The position numbers and the translations under genes are program-made. Below are positions 22,543 through 34,941 of a DNA stretch of 64,000 nucleotides, in pieces (positions within the stretch are counted from its first letter, which is position 1; every line of letters begins with the position of its first letter). This DNA is from Golubevia sp. BC0850 (lineage: Eukaryota; Basidiomycota; Exobasidiomycetes; Golubeviales; Golubeviaceae): positions 620,001-684,000 of the forward strand of contig JAAVVG010000015.1 of NCBI GenBank assembly GCA_012976225.1. The letters run 5' to 3'. The notes under the pieces were generated by a model. That model was not told where the DNA came from. It saw only the letters and a list, made by a program, of their open reading frames with translations, and did not search any database.

Positions 22543-24878
22543 ATGGAATCGATTCTTAAAGAGTTTGAGAAAGTAGAGAAAGCAGCTCCAGGATTGATAC
22601 AATCTTCAATCTCTTCCCGTTCAACTGCTACTACCAGTTCATCCTCAAGATCCTCAAAGCCATCTTCATCTTCATCTTCCATCAAGACAACGATTCCAGA
22701 TTCAATAGATCAATTAATTGAAACTTTGGAAAGAGCGAAACGATCCCTTCATTCATCTTCAGCCTCTTCATCCACCTCTCATTCTCATTCACCCAATCCA
22801 GCCATCTTACTTGAAGAAGTCTCTTCAGCTCTAATTTCAAATCAGAAATCAATCTCTGATAGACAGAAAGAATTCAATACCGCTCTATCAAAGTTGTCAA
22901 AAGTTTTAGAGAAGAAGTTCCCTGTTCAAGTCTCTACTATCAGTGATCCAAACTTGTTCAGTGGGAAAGAACCTCAAAGAGCTTTGGAAGCTGTCGTATT
23001 GGAACATTTGGTTAGAGATAATAAGTGGGAGACTGCCAGTCAATTCGCCAAGGTCAGTAGAAGACGAAGAGGCAGAGATAAGGGCAGAGATATAGAGGAG
23101 GTCATCGGAAAGGATTGACGATTAGGGTGATGGATCCGTTCGATGGGCGGTGAGACATCTAATCAAACGGAGTTGTTGATCTTCAACTATAGGATTATCT
23201 AGAGAATGCAATCTAGCAAATGGGAGACAAGAGAATCCCTGTTCTCTTGAATGAGTGGACGGCTGATGGCCTCTCTCTCAGAACTGCTACAGTCTCAACA
23301 TCTCTAATCACCTTCTCATTCCCAAATGAAGCATCTAGCTGATCTCGACTCTCCTTACTCTTCATTCCAACGTTGCTCTGAATCCAGGAAGCAGGCCTAC
23401 CAATCCCACTGCAAAACCTTTCAGTGTTCTCTCTCCTTCACTCTACAACCCAATCTTTAGCTTTAGGAGATCTACGTCCAGCAATCGAATGGGCTTCTCA
23501 AGAAAGAGACTTTTTAGAATCAAGAGGAAGTGGTTTAGAATTCGAGTTACATAGAAGTATGTTCGTTAGAATCGCTCTTGGAGTTGATCAGAGATCTACC
23601 AATTCAGAATCTCAACCTATGATGGATAGAAAAGGGAAAGGAAAGAAGAAAGCACCCAATACAGATGAACCAATGGAAACTGATACTCAAGAAGTAGAAC
23701 ATCAACTCGATAATGGAATTAATGATCCAGATGGAGAAAGATTTGATCAATCTTCAGATTCGGATTCGTCTTCTAATCATCATCATCGTTCAAATTCAAA
23801 TTCTTCTATTCAATCGAATGTTCATAAAGCTCTATCTTATGGTAGAATTTATTTCAAACCTTTCTTAACAACTCATTTATCAGAAGTTCAAAAATTATTC
23901 TCATTCTTGTTATTCTTACCTACTGCAGCTCATAATGCCACTAATCCACATTCAACAACTCATCTTGGAAATGGAATTCAACTAGATGATTCTATCATGT
24001 CTTTTGAAACTGCAAGAAACGATTTCGATTTAGATGCTGAATTGGATTTGGATAGAGAGGTGAAGTTAGATCTTAATAATCCGGATAATTATCAGATCTC
24101 TTCTTCAGATGAAATGGATGTAGATAATGAATTGTCAAATTCAAATAAAGTAGATGGTGGAATTGATTTACCAAAACCTTCACCTTTACATGTTTCGTTG
24201 ATTTCGATTTTACCACCTCCTTATAGGTCTCTCTTACATCCAAACCTAACTCATGCTCCATTCTTACTTCCTATCTTCAAAGTAGAATTCTGTGCAAGAG
24301 CTGGAGTTGCTAAAGAACCTCCTTTAAGAATTGGAGTTGAAGTTGGGGCTGGTGGGGCCTTGAATCGAATTTGGAAGGTCAGAAATATGATGGTGAAGAG
24401 TGGGAATGAGTGGAGTCAGGGAGATGAATTACCTGTGAGTTTTTTTTTAATTGCTCTCCTCAATACAACGTTGCTGGATCAAAAGCTTTTCATTCTTTCC
24501 TTACTCGAACTCTTTCCCTTGTTTTCTCTCAGGTTGAGATTCCTCTACCACCCCATTTGAGGTTCCATTCTACTTTTGCTTGCCCAGTTTCTAAAGAGCA
24601 AGCAACAGAAGACAATCCTCCAATGATGATGGCTTGTGGCCATGTCGTTTGCTTGGAAAGTTTGACAAAGTTGGGCAGAAGAGAAGGGTGAGTTTAACTT
24701 TCTGTTCGCTTCGTCGTTGTGTGACAAAAATGGAGGTTCATTTAATTGACGCCTCTCTCTCTCTCTCTCTGTGCCTGATTTTCTCTCGTCATTTGTCCTC
24801 GAATTCAATAGCAGACTGAAGTGCCCTTACTGTCCAATTGAGTCAACGGTCTCTCAAGCCATCAGAGTTTACTTTTAG
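22543..24878 (+). CDS. RMD5: RMD5/GID2, RING subunit of the GID/CTLH E3 ubiquitin ligase
   Basis: Four exons (22543-23052, 23388-24434, 24533-24687, 24812-24878) join in phase to 592 residues. The N-terminal half is Ser-rich with a coiled segment. A CTLH-type region reads [20 protein letters not shown] then [11 protein letters not shown] across intron 1, followed by [20 protein letters not shown] and [10 protein letters not shown] as in RMND5/Rmd5 CRA domains. The C-terminus has the family's non-canonical [13 protein letters not shown] at ~534, [23 protein letters not shown] and final RVYF. Rmd5 pairs with Fyv10/Gid9 to degrade gluconeogenic enzymes when glucose returns. A ~150-residue acidic, Asn/Asp-rich insert interrupts the CRA region. 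The last acceptor is a NAGNAG (24810-24814), so with or without one Arg is possible. Intron 1 is long (335 nt). Confidence 0.93.
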
Positions 24879-25829
24879 CTCAATTTTCTCTGCTATCTCT
24901 CTCAAGCTTCTACCTCACTTTCTCTCATTTTTTATTTTTTTTCAAATGAAATTCAACTTCGCCTCTGTCTCGCTTTCTCAATGTTCAGCTACACTTTCCA
25001 CAAGCCTTCTCCGTCTCAAGAATCCATAACGACTACCTGTACTTGTACTTCATGGCAATACCGACTTTCTCAAACATCTTTTCCTGAAGTCTCATAAGTC
25101 TCTGCTTTCGGAAGCTGATGCTTACTACAAGTTCGATTCTGTGAGATCCTTACTTTCAAGATTTTCAGCCCCAACCTTTGTACGTACTTGTTGATCGGTC
25201 TCCTGGCACCTCGAAGATCCGGAAAAAGCAATTGAAAAGCAGTCGAAAAGCAACATGATTTGATTGAACTGCAAGAAAGCCAATAAGCTGATGCCTTCCA
25301 AGACGAGAGCATGCACGATCGGGTCTCGAGAAAGCCAGGTTCTGACGCGTCAGACCAGAAGTCTCTGGAGCGAGAAGTCTGATTTGGATCGCTAAGACAG
25401 CCATAAGCTGCCATTAAGCCACAGACCCGACTTAGTTTCCCAGCGCAACCCAAAACAAAATGCACACTAAAAGACAGAATCACCTGCGAGATCAATTCCA
25501 AAAACGTGGCAACCAGTCTTGAAGTCCTCAAGAGGGAGCAAATTGAGATCGATGAAAGATGCTTTCATAGATCCCGAGACTCAACTTTTTGGGAAGCTTG
25601 GTTGATGGAAGCTCCAATTGTCTCCTGAAATGGCAACATGTGAAACGACATGGAATGCGTTTCAGGGAAGACAGCTCTCTCTCGGGGGAGATGGAAATCC
25701 CAGTTGATGATCCAGAGGGTAATAATCAAAGACGAAAAAGTAGATATTGTCAGATGCGATCCTTTCCTTGGATGGATGGATGGATTGGTCGACACGTGTG
25801 ACGCGCTCCCTCGAAACGTTTCAGCTCGA
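24879..25829. other. Non-coding flank of RMD5
   Basis: No gene. A ~35 bp segment at 25014-25050 (CTCAAGAATCC, then CGACTA, then CTTGTAC) recurs at 59490-59523 downstream of HRD1. The rest has no recognisable pattern. Confidence 0.4.
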
Positions 25830-25914
25830 AGACGGGCCTAAGCTTGATTTTGCTTCTTGTTTCAGATCGAAGCCGGCCTATTCCAACTAGCTTCAACTTT
25901 GAACTTGCGCTGGG

Positions 25915-25920
25915 TATAAA
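25915..25920 (+). promoter_or_regulatory. TATA-box-like TATAAA in repeat copy C
   Basis: GGGTATAAATACTAGGCAC at 25912-25930 is a strong TATA-like element, about 97 bases upstream of a short ATG reading frame (26013-26237). Copies A and B have TTTAAGTACGAGG or TTAGATACGAGG at the same place. Confidence 0.4.
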
Positions 25921-26012
25921 TACTAGGCACTCGGGTCAGTACACTTTTCTTTCTCCCTCTTCCATCCACTCCCATCCACACTCTTCTTGAACCGCCTCCC
26001 GCTTCAACTTCC

Positions 26013-26237
26013 ATGTTTCGATCTTTTTCCTCTTTCATTCCCATTCGAAACATCAAACATCCTCAAAACCCCTTTCGATTCCCCACTCTGGGTGACTTGC
26101 AAGCTCTCAAAGTTTGCCGCAACAACTCGTTTGAAGTGAGAAGCTCATGTAATCTGTTCACTCATCCGCAGAATGGTGGATGGTGGATTGCTTCGATCTC
26201 TTCGGTCAGAAGGTTCCATCGAGCACGTCTATTGTGA
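26013..26237 (+). CDS. Possible 74-aa reading frame downstream of the TATA-like box
   Basis: It begins MFRSFSSFIPIRNIKHPQNP, with an arginine-rich amphipathic start that resembles a mitochondrial targeting sequence. It sits inside repeat copy C and has no recognised domain. The counterpart region of copies A and B keeps no equivalent frame that I can see. Probably a chance frame, recorded because of the promoter-like context. Confidence 0.2.
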   Translation: MFRSFSSFIPIRNIKHPQNPFRFPTLGDLQALKVCRNNSFEVRSSCNLFTHPQNGGWWIASISSVRRFHRARLL

Positions 26238-26439
26238 TCGTCAATGCAATATCTCCTGCGGCGCTGGCGTCTGTCTGTAGGGGACACTACTCATTCGTCT
26301 GACTTCGTTTGCCCACTGGCACCATTACACGTCAAGTGCAAGAAGGAAAGGAAATTTTCCGACTCTTCTACGTTTGAACTCTTGACATCAGCCTCAAGTC
26401 GTAAGTCGAAGCTTTAAAAAGCTTGCGTGCTCGTCATGT

Positions 26440-27235
26440 CCTCGAGACCTCTGACGAGCTTCGACTCTTTCTGAGGAGTCGATTCAGTTGTTGCAGGTAG
26501 ATCTTTTGGAGCACAGCCAGCGCACTTCAGGGTCCTTGATCTGTGTGAACCAGGAGGCACAGTTTCATGATCTCGTCTTCTTTACTCAAATCGAGGCACC
26601 CACTTGCCCATGACCTCTCTGGCGCTTGCTTGACTTTGGTTAGGGAGGAAAAGAGACGTTCATCGAGCTTGAACTCCTTGGAGGATTAGGGCATCACGTT
26701 CTGGATGCTGTAAACCGCTGAACGTTTGACAGACACACATTTTTGTGGTGCTTAATCGACGTCTGTAGGTGCAGATGCAGAGCTCTGATAAGCTTCTTCT
26801 CGATGCGAGGTACCCAGTTGCCATCACTTTTTGAGACTTGCGAGACTTCGGTCCTGTAAGTCTCAAGACCTCTCATGAGCCCCAACTCACTTTGAGTCGA
26901 TGGTCCATCACGTTCAATAAGACCACTCATTGACCGCTACTCATTGTGAGGTACCCATTTGCCCATCACGTTTTGAGATTTGCATCAAGTAGATCAGCAA
27001 GTCCCAAGACCTCTGTTGAGCTTCAACTCAATAGAGTCGACTGTTCATCGATGTTCTTTCAGGACCTCTCATTGACTTGTTCTACTCGCTGCGAGGCACC
27101 CAATTGCCCATCAGAGCTCGAGACTTACATCGCGTGGATTTGCAAGCTTCGAGGTCTCTGATGAGCTTCAACTCTCTCTTGAGGACGATCTGATTGGCGC
27201 GATTCACAAAAAAGGTCGAACACAACCATACAAAG
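26440..27235 (+). repeat. Degenerate tandem repeat, unit about 143 bp
   Basis: The phrase GCGAGG(T/C)ACCCA-TTGCCATCA recurs with starts at 26593, 26807, 26948 and 27093 (spacings 214, 141 and 145). Each is followed by CGAGACTT.., then CTC(A/G)AGACCTCTGATGAGC and TTCAACTC..GAGTCGA. The last three units are the clearest; units before 26800 are eroded. It forms the body of repeat copy C. Confidence 0.6.
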
Positions 27236-27400
27236 AGGTGAAAGTGCTGGGCGCTTTCACTTCCCTTTTTTAATAAATATAAAACAATCTGGAGTGATAG
27301 TTCTCTCTTTAGGAAACTTCGGTTTCGTTTCTTCTCTTCTCTCTTGCTCGTGACTTGTGTGTACTCGTGAGCCTGCTGCCGCGACTCTGTGTCCGACACT

Positions 27401-28105
27401 TCGAAGCCGATTGGACGAGAGATTAACGGATAGTTAGACCTCTTTAAGTGCCTGAACTCGAAATCCAGAGGCCAGCCTATCCAAGAGAAAAGCTTTCTCT
27501 TGCTACCTTTTCGCTCAAACCTCCGCAGTCTCCTTCTGTCTTTCCTAGCAATACCTCTGCTTCTGAACATTAATTGATATGTCTGGTCTTTCGCTTCGAG
27601 TCGATTTACTATAGGAGAAGCAAGATTGAGAGTTGGGGAGACATCAAATGGCGACAAGGTCGAGCCGGGAAGAAGAGATTGGAAATGAAGCTTTTGGGGA
27701 TAGGGCGGGGCCATAGTCAGGTGGCATGAACTTACAAAGGTAAGTGGGAATGTAGAGTGCGCGATGAAATCGAGGTCAGGAAATATGGTGAGCAGACATT
27801 TCTTTAAGAAGAACAAGGAAAGGATCTCTCCTCTCATTCCCCTCTCATTCCCTTCTCTGTGTCCTTGATCTTGAGCTTCTAGACGACAAAAGAATTGGGA
27901 TCGAGATGATTCGTGATTGTGAATGAAAAGCGAAAGTATTAGAAAGGAAGACGGAAAAATGGTCTTCAGTGGTGAATTGAGAGCGGGAGAGTTTCGAAAT
28001 CTCTCTTCCCTGTCGTCGCTACCGACTTCACGCCAGGAAAAAGTGGATACAATAACAATACAAGAATAATCAAGATTACGACGGAGAGAAAACACGAAGA
28101 GGCTT
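27401..28105. other. Intergenic region between repeat copy C and the Sfi1-like gene
   Basis: About 700 bases with no clear gene. Open stretches on the minus strand (27420-27900) have no recognisable domain. Confidence 0.4.
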
Positions 28106-31100
28106 TCATTCAGTCTCAGTAGTAGATTCCAACGCTCTGGCTTTCCTTCTAGCTTTGAGCAGTTCCAACATCAAATTCTCGGAGCTTCTAGATCCCGATT
28201 CTGATCCGACCTTCTTATCCTTGGATTGAGTTGAATATTTGATATTCCTTTCGTTAGTTGGAGTGGTATCTGGAGTGGTAGTAGCAGTCCTTCGATCGTC
28301 GAATCCCGACCTCGCTCTTCTGATCTTACCATCAGTTATATCTCTTCCTTTCCCTTTGGATACGATAGATGAAGAGATTGAAGTGACACTTTCGGCATCT
28401 TTTTGAGCAGAGGTTTCTTTGATTCCATAAGCCCACTTGCGAAGAGCAGAGCCTTCTCCTCTTCCTGAGAATCCAGCTTCGGTCGAAGGCTCACCTTTCC
28501 GATGAGGAGTCGAAGAAGTTTTGAAGATAGGAAACGACTTGACTGAGGCAGAAGGTTTTCTTGATTCCAGATCTGAAGTGAGATTGGATGTCCTAGCTCT
28601 TGAAGGAATCTCTGACCCATCTCTGCCCTGAGCGAACTTCCAATCTGAAGAGGAAGGCTTGATTCTAACGTTTGGGTCTTTGAGAATTAAAGATGTTAGA
28701 TCTGGAACTTCTGTCGTACTTCTAGACCGCTTGACGCCTGATCTGGCATCTGAGAAAGCAAAAAGAGAGGACGAAGAGGTTGGGATCTCGGAGATTGCGT
28801 TCGCAGCTTTTGAGTTTGAATGGAGTGGAGGAGTTGAAGTTCTGATTAGATTGGAAGATCTAGTCGGAGCTGTCAACGGACTGGTTGAACCTCTTCCAGA
28901 ACGTTGTCGAAGTCTTGCTAACGAAGGACCGGCTCCGAATCGACTGCAAAAAAAGCGATAAGATCGATGTCAACATAGGAAACCTTGGATTCAGGTGAAT
29001 TTCAGTTAGAAGTCTACTCACGCCGCAGCTCTCAAAGTTTGCTTAGTCTTTGTAGCTCGTTTCCACTTCATCATAACCTCTTTCAAAATCCTAACCCTAT
29101 AATCTCTCACACTTTGATTTTCCAATCTGGCGTTTGGCAGGCCTTCCCTCCAGCTTTCGAAAGTTCGTTTCTTCAGGTTCAGATTCCTGAATCTAATGGC
29201 TGGGAGAGCCTTAGTTTTGTTCTTCCATTTCCGAATGGCAGAGAGTAGGACGGTGTCTTGCCGCAGTACCAAGACCGAGTATTCTTGTTGTCTCATCGTA
29301 GCTTCAGAATACCTGTCCCACCAAGTTTCGAAAGTGATTTCCAAATTCTTGAGACGTCGTTTCTCGAGGAACATTTCAGCCGCTTCTCTCCTACTGCGTT
29401 GAGACCTCGAGAAGGAGAGCCAGCTGAGAAAAGTCCTTGAAGCGAGTTCTGTAGAAAGAAAGATTCAAGAACATGGGAAAGAAATAAGGTTCGGAAGAGG
29501 AAACATGAAGAGCGAGTAAGGCGGAGAAGAGACCAAATGGCCGCGTTCGTAGAAAGCTCTCCCAGACTCACCTTCTTTCTTGATATCCCTGAAGCTCTGC
29601 ATCAGTTTCAATCTATCGGCATGCTTAGCACATACGTCCATCCATTTGACTAAAGCTATAGTGACCAACTTCCTCCTATAATCTTCTTCGATTTGAAGTT
29701 CTTCATTCTTCCTCTCGATCACCGTGGAGACCCAATGAGAAAGAGCTGAGGTTTGAAGTCTGCGATTGACACGAGATTGGAAGTTCGCTACGAGTAATCT
29801 GTCACTGGACTTCTCGGTTGAGCGAGTCTTCCAGACTGAGAAGAGAAGAATAAGAGGGAGGTTTGAGAAGGAAAGTCAGAGATAGTGACACGACAAGAAC
29901 GACAAACGGGAGGGAGAAAGTAAAATAAATCTCAGAAGTAGATGTCATACGAACAAGCGAGAACTCACAGCTGAAAACGTCAACTACCTTCTCTTTGTCT
30001 TTGTTCTCCCTCAAACTTTTCAGCTTTCTCTCCATGATTATCAATTTCCACTTCATCCAATATCTCTTCTCCAGGACGTCTCGATGGACAACCTCTGCTC
30101 TAGTTGCTCCAATTCTCTTCCTGTTAAGAGCTTGAAGCCACTGATCGAAGGCATCTCTACGAAGATTATTCTCGTCATGGTCGATAGCCAAGTCTAGGTC
30201 TTTGAGACTTGATTGCGTTGAAGTAAACCACCTAGAAAATGAAGAAGCTAGCTTTGAGTGAGATAGAAGCGAGATGAGGATAGCCTCTTTTCCTGTCAGA
30301 AACGAAAGGAGGGAGAAAGGAAGAAGGAGGCTTTCAGAAATCGAGGATTCGATTTTCAATATTCGCGAGAGAACACGGAAATCAACTCACCATCCAAGGA
30401 ACTTTTCATTTTGTGATACTTCCCATTCCAAACATTTAGAACCTTCTCCTTGATCTGATTCTCTCTGACTCTTTCTAGAAGAATTCCTCTCTCTTGAATC
30501 ATCCATCTCGATAAGCTCTCCGAGAGGATCTCTCTATCTCTTCTTTGAGCGCATAAGTTCCCTTTGATTTCCAATTCCTGATCGTCGTTGTAAGTTTGCG
30601 AAGGATCAGAAAGAAGAGCATACACGGTCAGCAATCTCGTCATTCTCGTCTGTGCGTGACTTGTAAGATATCAAAACTCACCTTGATTCTCCTCATTCTC
30701 TCCTTCCACTTCCCAACTGCTCTGACCTTTGACCTCCTATTACTCCATCTGTCAGCCAGCGCTTCCTCTCTTCTACGTTCGCCTTTCTTTTCTCTTGACT
30801 CTAACCAACTCGACAAAGTATTTCGCATTATTCTCTGACGATTGAAAGCTGAAGATAAGGCGAATAAAGTTCTGAATGAGGAAAGAGTTAAGAAGAGAAG
30901 ACAACGTGTGAGTAGGTGTCCTCGAGGATAGACACCTCCTCCCCTTCTCTTCCCTGTTCGATTCGACGAGAACACTCACCCCATCTTCCTCCAATCTTGA
31001 AACACCTTCAGCTTCAATCTCTCGTCCTTTTCTTCTCTAAACTCTTCTTCTCTAGCTTGCAAATCTTCTTTCTTCCTCCAGACATGGAACAAATTCTTCA

Positions 31101-33145
31101 AAGTTTTGACTCGAAGGTTCGAGCTAAACTCCTCTTCTCTAGCTTTCAGAGAATCGACTTTTGAGAATTGAAGTTGCCAAGACGCAAAAGCACCAGTCAG
31201 AAGATGAGAGGTATGAAAGAGAGTAGCTTTCTTGGAAAGATGAGAGAGATACCAGGACTGTGATTGACGGAGAGAGAGAGAGGTGGGGGAATAGGAGTTC
31301 AGCACTCCTCTCGTTTCTTCGAGGGCACCTAAACTTGGAATTGGCTAAAAGAATAGAAGGACTCACCTCCCAAGAATTAAACAACAACCTCCCATTTCCA
31401 TTCTTCACCACCAAGCTATAAGCTTTCTTCAGATCCCTCTTCTTCTCTTCTTTCCTCTCGTCATGTCTCATTTCCAATTTCTTTCTCCATTTCCGCCATC
31501 CGCCGAGTAAGCATCTGACTTCATCGATCTTCCCAGCTCTACCCATCTTTTCCTTTCGGATTCTAACTCTTTCTAACCAAGCCTCGAATTTCCTGCCAAC
31601 AAGCACTTTATCTCTACCTTCTCCAACCAACTCTATTCGTTCCATTCTACGTCTAGTAAGAGAAGACCACCAGCCCAAAACCTTGAAGGTGAGATTCTGA
31701 TTGTAGTAGGAAGCAGCTTTAGTAGAGGCTAAAGACCAAAGTCTTTCTTCTTCGGCTTCCAACCTAGATTGTTCGGCCAATCTTAAGGATTCACGTTCTG
31801 CTCTTGCTGCTCTGACTACTTCGTCAAACTTCTTTTGAGTGGGAGTTGTGGATGTTTGATCTGGCGAAGAAGTTGGGAAAGGTTCCGAAAACCTAGCTTT
31901 ACGAATCGAAGTTGTTTGCCTTGACGTGGAAGGTAAAGCGTTGATGTTGGATCTTGGTTCTTGAAAGTTTGGTTGAGATTCGGACCTAGGAATCGAGTGG
32001 TTTTGATTCACTCTTCGCTTCGAAAGATTGAGATTCGATTGTTCTAATTCATAAGCTGCTTCCGAACTTGGAGCCAGAACTCTAACTTTTCTTCTTGGTT
32101 GATTCTCCTGCGACTGCTCTTCTTCTCTTCTCATTTGATTTGTATCTGACTGAAATGATCCCTTTTGAGCTAATGATCTATTGATATTAGAAGTAGAAAC
32201 TGGATTAGGAGAATTAGAGTTAGGATTAGATCTTGGACCTTTGACAATCCCTCTGCCTCTCAAAAGCTGCTGTTGAGCTTGATTGATGTGAACAGCAGGT
32301 AATTTCTCTGGATCTGGATCTGGATCTCTACTTGATCTTGAAGCAGATGACTTTGAGGCTTGGATAGCTAGAGCTCCAGCCTGTTGAGTTAGAGCTTCCA
32401 TTCTACTCTTGATCGAAGAGGGATCCCTCCCATTCTCTGGTCTCTTACCAGTTTGAATATCACCATTAGGTCTAAGCTGATTGGTACCATTTCTTCCCTT
32501 TCCCTCATCATCACTCCCACTGCTCTGTTCTCCACTGCCACTAGTTTCCTCCTCTACCTCACCTTCACTTCTAGGTTCCATTCCTATTCCCATTCTGACA
32601 CTATCCCATTTGTCTGACCAATTCTTTCCTCTAATAGGTAATAGACTGAGTAGCAAATTCCATAACCTCTCATCTCTATCCATTTCATCGGCCTCTCTTT
32701 CCTTGCCTTTGCCTTTGCCGTTCCCCTCTTGAATGATTCCACTGAGACATTGCTCATAACCTCTCTTGAGCTCAGAGAAGGAGCTTGAACGATTTGGTAA
32801 GATTGAAATGAGTTGATCGAAGAATTGTAATTCGAAAGGAGTGATTTGAAAGAAAGGTTGTAGAGTTGAGAGACCAGATTTGGTTCTGGTCGAGGAGCTG
32901 ATGGAAGAAGTTGAGGCTGTTACTAGATCTGAATTGTTCTTGTGATGCTGATTGTGATTAAATCTGTTCAGATGAATCGAATTCGATGGAGTGATTGAAG
33001 GCAATCTAATCTTTAGGTTTGAAGGAGATGGAGTGTCTGGTGGGAATGAATCTTGTTCTTCTGATGATTCATCTCGAACGTATGCTTGACGTGAATTGGT
33101 GTGCTGTTGATTGGATTGAGCAGCATTGGCTTTCCTTGAACTCAT
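28106..33145 (-). CDS. Sfi1-like centrin-binding repeat protein of the spindle pole body/centrosome
   Basis: Eight exons, complement of 28106-28943, 29022-29448, 29572-29835, 29969-30247, 30391-30649, 30682-30871, 30980-31257 and 31367-33145, join in phase to 1437 residues. The first ~460 residues are polar and Ser/Asn-rich. From ~480 to ~1160 the protein is a long Arg/Lys/Glu-rich helix studded with repeats of ~30-35 residues of the Sfi1 type (F-x-x-W with basic residues after W), for example FKVLGWWSSLTRRR, FEAWLERVRIRKEK, LFHVWRKKEDL, FQDWRKMG, WLQALNRKR, YWMKWKLIIME, ALVKWMDVC, FETWWDRYSE and FESWREGL. Yeast Sfi1 binds Cdc31/centrin on each repeat to form the half-bridge. The C-terminal ~270 residues are Ser/Thr-rich, as in Sfi1, where CDK sites control duplication. 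Intron position often falls between repeats. Family call is from repeat character, not a search. Confidence 0.75.
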
Positions 33146-33600
33146 ATCATCCACCAAAAAGATAGTGAAACAAAGATGGATTGATGGATTGGGTGGGAAG
33201 TGGGAACAACGCGAAAGTGAATTCTCAGAACGCGTCGACTTCAAGAACAACACTCGAGATCTCGAATTGGAAAGCGAAAGAGATGAGTTCAAATCCTCTC
33301 TCATCCCAATTGCCCATCATGTCTTTTGCGCTCAACTTCAGAAGGGAGATCGGAGTCAGCAGTTGAGACAATGAAATGCAAAAGATTGTTGAGATCGAAA
33401 GGAGAAAGAGTTGAATTGCTCGAAAAGGCTGACACAGATCTGGTCTACAGAATCTGCTCTTTCAAACCTGCAGAGAAAAGGAAGACCAACAGGATGGGGA
33501 ACTCTTCAACTCGATTCCTTCAGCCAAACCAATCTTAACCTTGTTGCTTTCTATCTCTGCCCATATTTCACGTCTTGACCTCCAAATTTCGGTCTAGTAC
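33146..33600. other. Promoter region of the Sfi1-like gene
   Basis: About 450 bases with no gene recognised. It is the 5' flank of the Sfi1-like gene. Confidence 0.4.
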
Positions 33601-33647
33601 GCTCCCATTCCAAGTCGTCTAAATAGCTGAGGATACTGGAAATGAAG

Positions 33648-34505
33648 TTATAAGAGTTTTGGTAAATTTTCGAGGAACCCAGATCTGATAGCAGTATCAA
33701 CAGTTGTGAGTTCAATGAGATTCGGATACTTGAACTTTGAGAATTGTCTAGCTAGATTCTCATCTTTGTTGTTGAGCTCTAAACCAATCAAATTAGGAAA
33801 TGAATCCTGTAGTTCTGAAGGTAAAGAAAAATGTGGTAGGAGACAAATTGAGACAATTGAAGGTTAAACGAGTTAGGCTAGCTTGACGTGCAGGTAGCAG
33901 AGTCGAAAGGTATTGAAAACTTGCGTGAGGATCATTGTGTTGAAACTGAGACTCGATAATCAATTCTAGTGTTTTGAGACTTGAACAGATAGTGGGAGCG
34001 AAGAATGGATGGACTGAAGGGCTGACAGAATTGAGCTTCGGTCCCTTCAGCTTTGGAAGATAGTTGGTTGAGACTTCTCCTTCCTCCGATGACACATTAC
34101 AGAGCCTCATCCACTCCAAAGTGTTGCTATTTCTCTCGAGGATTGAAAAAAGAGCTGTGGAAGGAATGAATAAGGTAGTTCTAGTTTCGGCCTCTTCCCC
34201 GGAAAAACCAGACAAGGTTAACTTTTCTAGCTTGCTTCCCATCCAGATTGTAATTGAACTCCATGGCAACTTGTACTCAATTACAAATAATACTAACCCC
34301 TCCTGAAAGAATCTCGCCTCAGAACCAGCTGTCTAGTTGTTTCGTTGTCCAAAGTAGTCAGAATTGCGACGCTGGGCTTTTTTACTTCAGGAAAGAAAGA
34401 CACATGGCGGTCTTGAAGTTGAGAAACTTGAGACTGGTAGGCGATCCGACGAAAATCATCCATGATGCCCATGTGATGTTTGATACCTTTTTAGAGTCTT
34501 AAGAA
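33648..34505 (-). pseudogene. LRR/F-box-type gene fragment
   Basis: On the minus strand the region encodes leucine-rich, repeat-like sequence: ITIWMGSKLEKLTLSGFSGE, SLKTLELIIES, ASLTRLTFNCLNLSP, then in a shifted frame LPHFSLPSELQDSFPNLIGL and YPNLIELTTVD, ending at a stop at 33648-33650. Further 5', TWASWMIFVGSPTSLKFLNF lies in yet another frame near 34390-34470, with several stops between. The frame changes near 33850 and 34330 are not bridged by good splice sites, so I read this as a broken LRR protein gene. It resembles fungal F-box/LRR proteins in style, but is not clearly related to the three NIDALPG-type copies elsewhere in the window. Confidence 0.5.
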
Positions 34506-34941
34506 AAGGTTGGAGAGAGCAGAAAGAAGGCAGATGAGCTCGAAAGGCATTGAGCACCAGCGAGTACTCTGTTTACTTACAGAGAGCTGACGCTGATCAT
34601 CATGACTAAAAACAGAGCAGCAAAGGCAGTTCAAGTAACCCATCCTATTGCTCAATGGTGGTGGGCGAGGGCGATACTTTCCCAAACCGAAGCGGTATCT
34701 ATGCGAGTCTTGGATCTTCACTCCAATCTCCACAAATCAGGAGTTCAAGATGTTCTGAAAGAATTATTTCAACTTTTCGATTCTGCTTATATACAATGAA
34801 TCTACTGACCCAACAAACGGAGATGAAGAAGTAAATTTGAGGTACAGAAATAGGCAACTTGAAGGTTGAAGGTTTCTTAACCAGGTCCAACCTGAAAATG
34901 TTAAAAGATGCGGGTAGTAAAAGAAGGTCAGCCTGTCGAAT

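Larger units (their letters stand above)
25830..27400 (+). repeat. Dispersed repeat family, copy C (diverged, unclassified)
   Basis: The left part aligns by eye with copies A and B: an AACTTG(C)GCGCTGGG block, a TA-rich box at 25915 followed by ACTAGGCA, then CT-rich CTCTTCCATCCACTCCCATCC. The centre (from about 26440) is built of degenerate ~143 bp tandem units. The right end has the family hairpin GAAAGTGCTGGGCGCTTTC at 27239-27257, a T-run, and TTTCTTCTCTTCTCTCTTGC as in copies A and B. No protein domain is present. It might be an old LTR-type or other non-autonomous element; family not determined. Old and heavily diverged. Confidence 0.5.

Noticed and set aside
24740-24775. CTCTCTCT microsatellite-like tract
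   Set aside because: It is the polypyrimidine tract of the last RMD5 intron; similar short CT or GA runs occur in many introns here.
26440-27235. Regularly spaced repeats considered as a CRISPR array
   Set aside because: Units are ~143 bp and diverged with no constant short repeat and spacer pattern, in a eukaryotic context.
27082-28095. Long minus-strand open frame over repeat copy C
   Set aside because: It runs through the tandem repeat and hairpin/T-run, and has no recognisable domain or codon pattern; probably chance.
33648-34505. LRR fragment as a fourth member of the NIDALPG-type family
   Set aside because: It shares only general leucine richness, not the start motif or the PWEN block.
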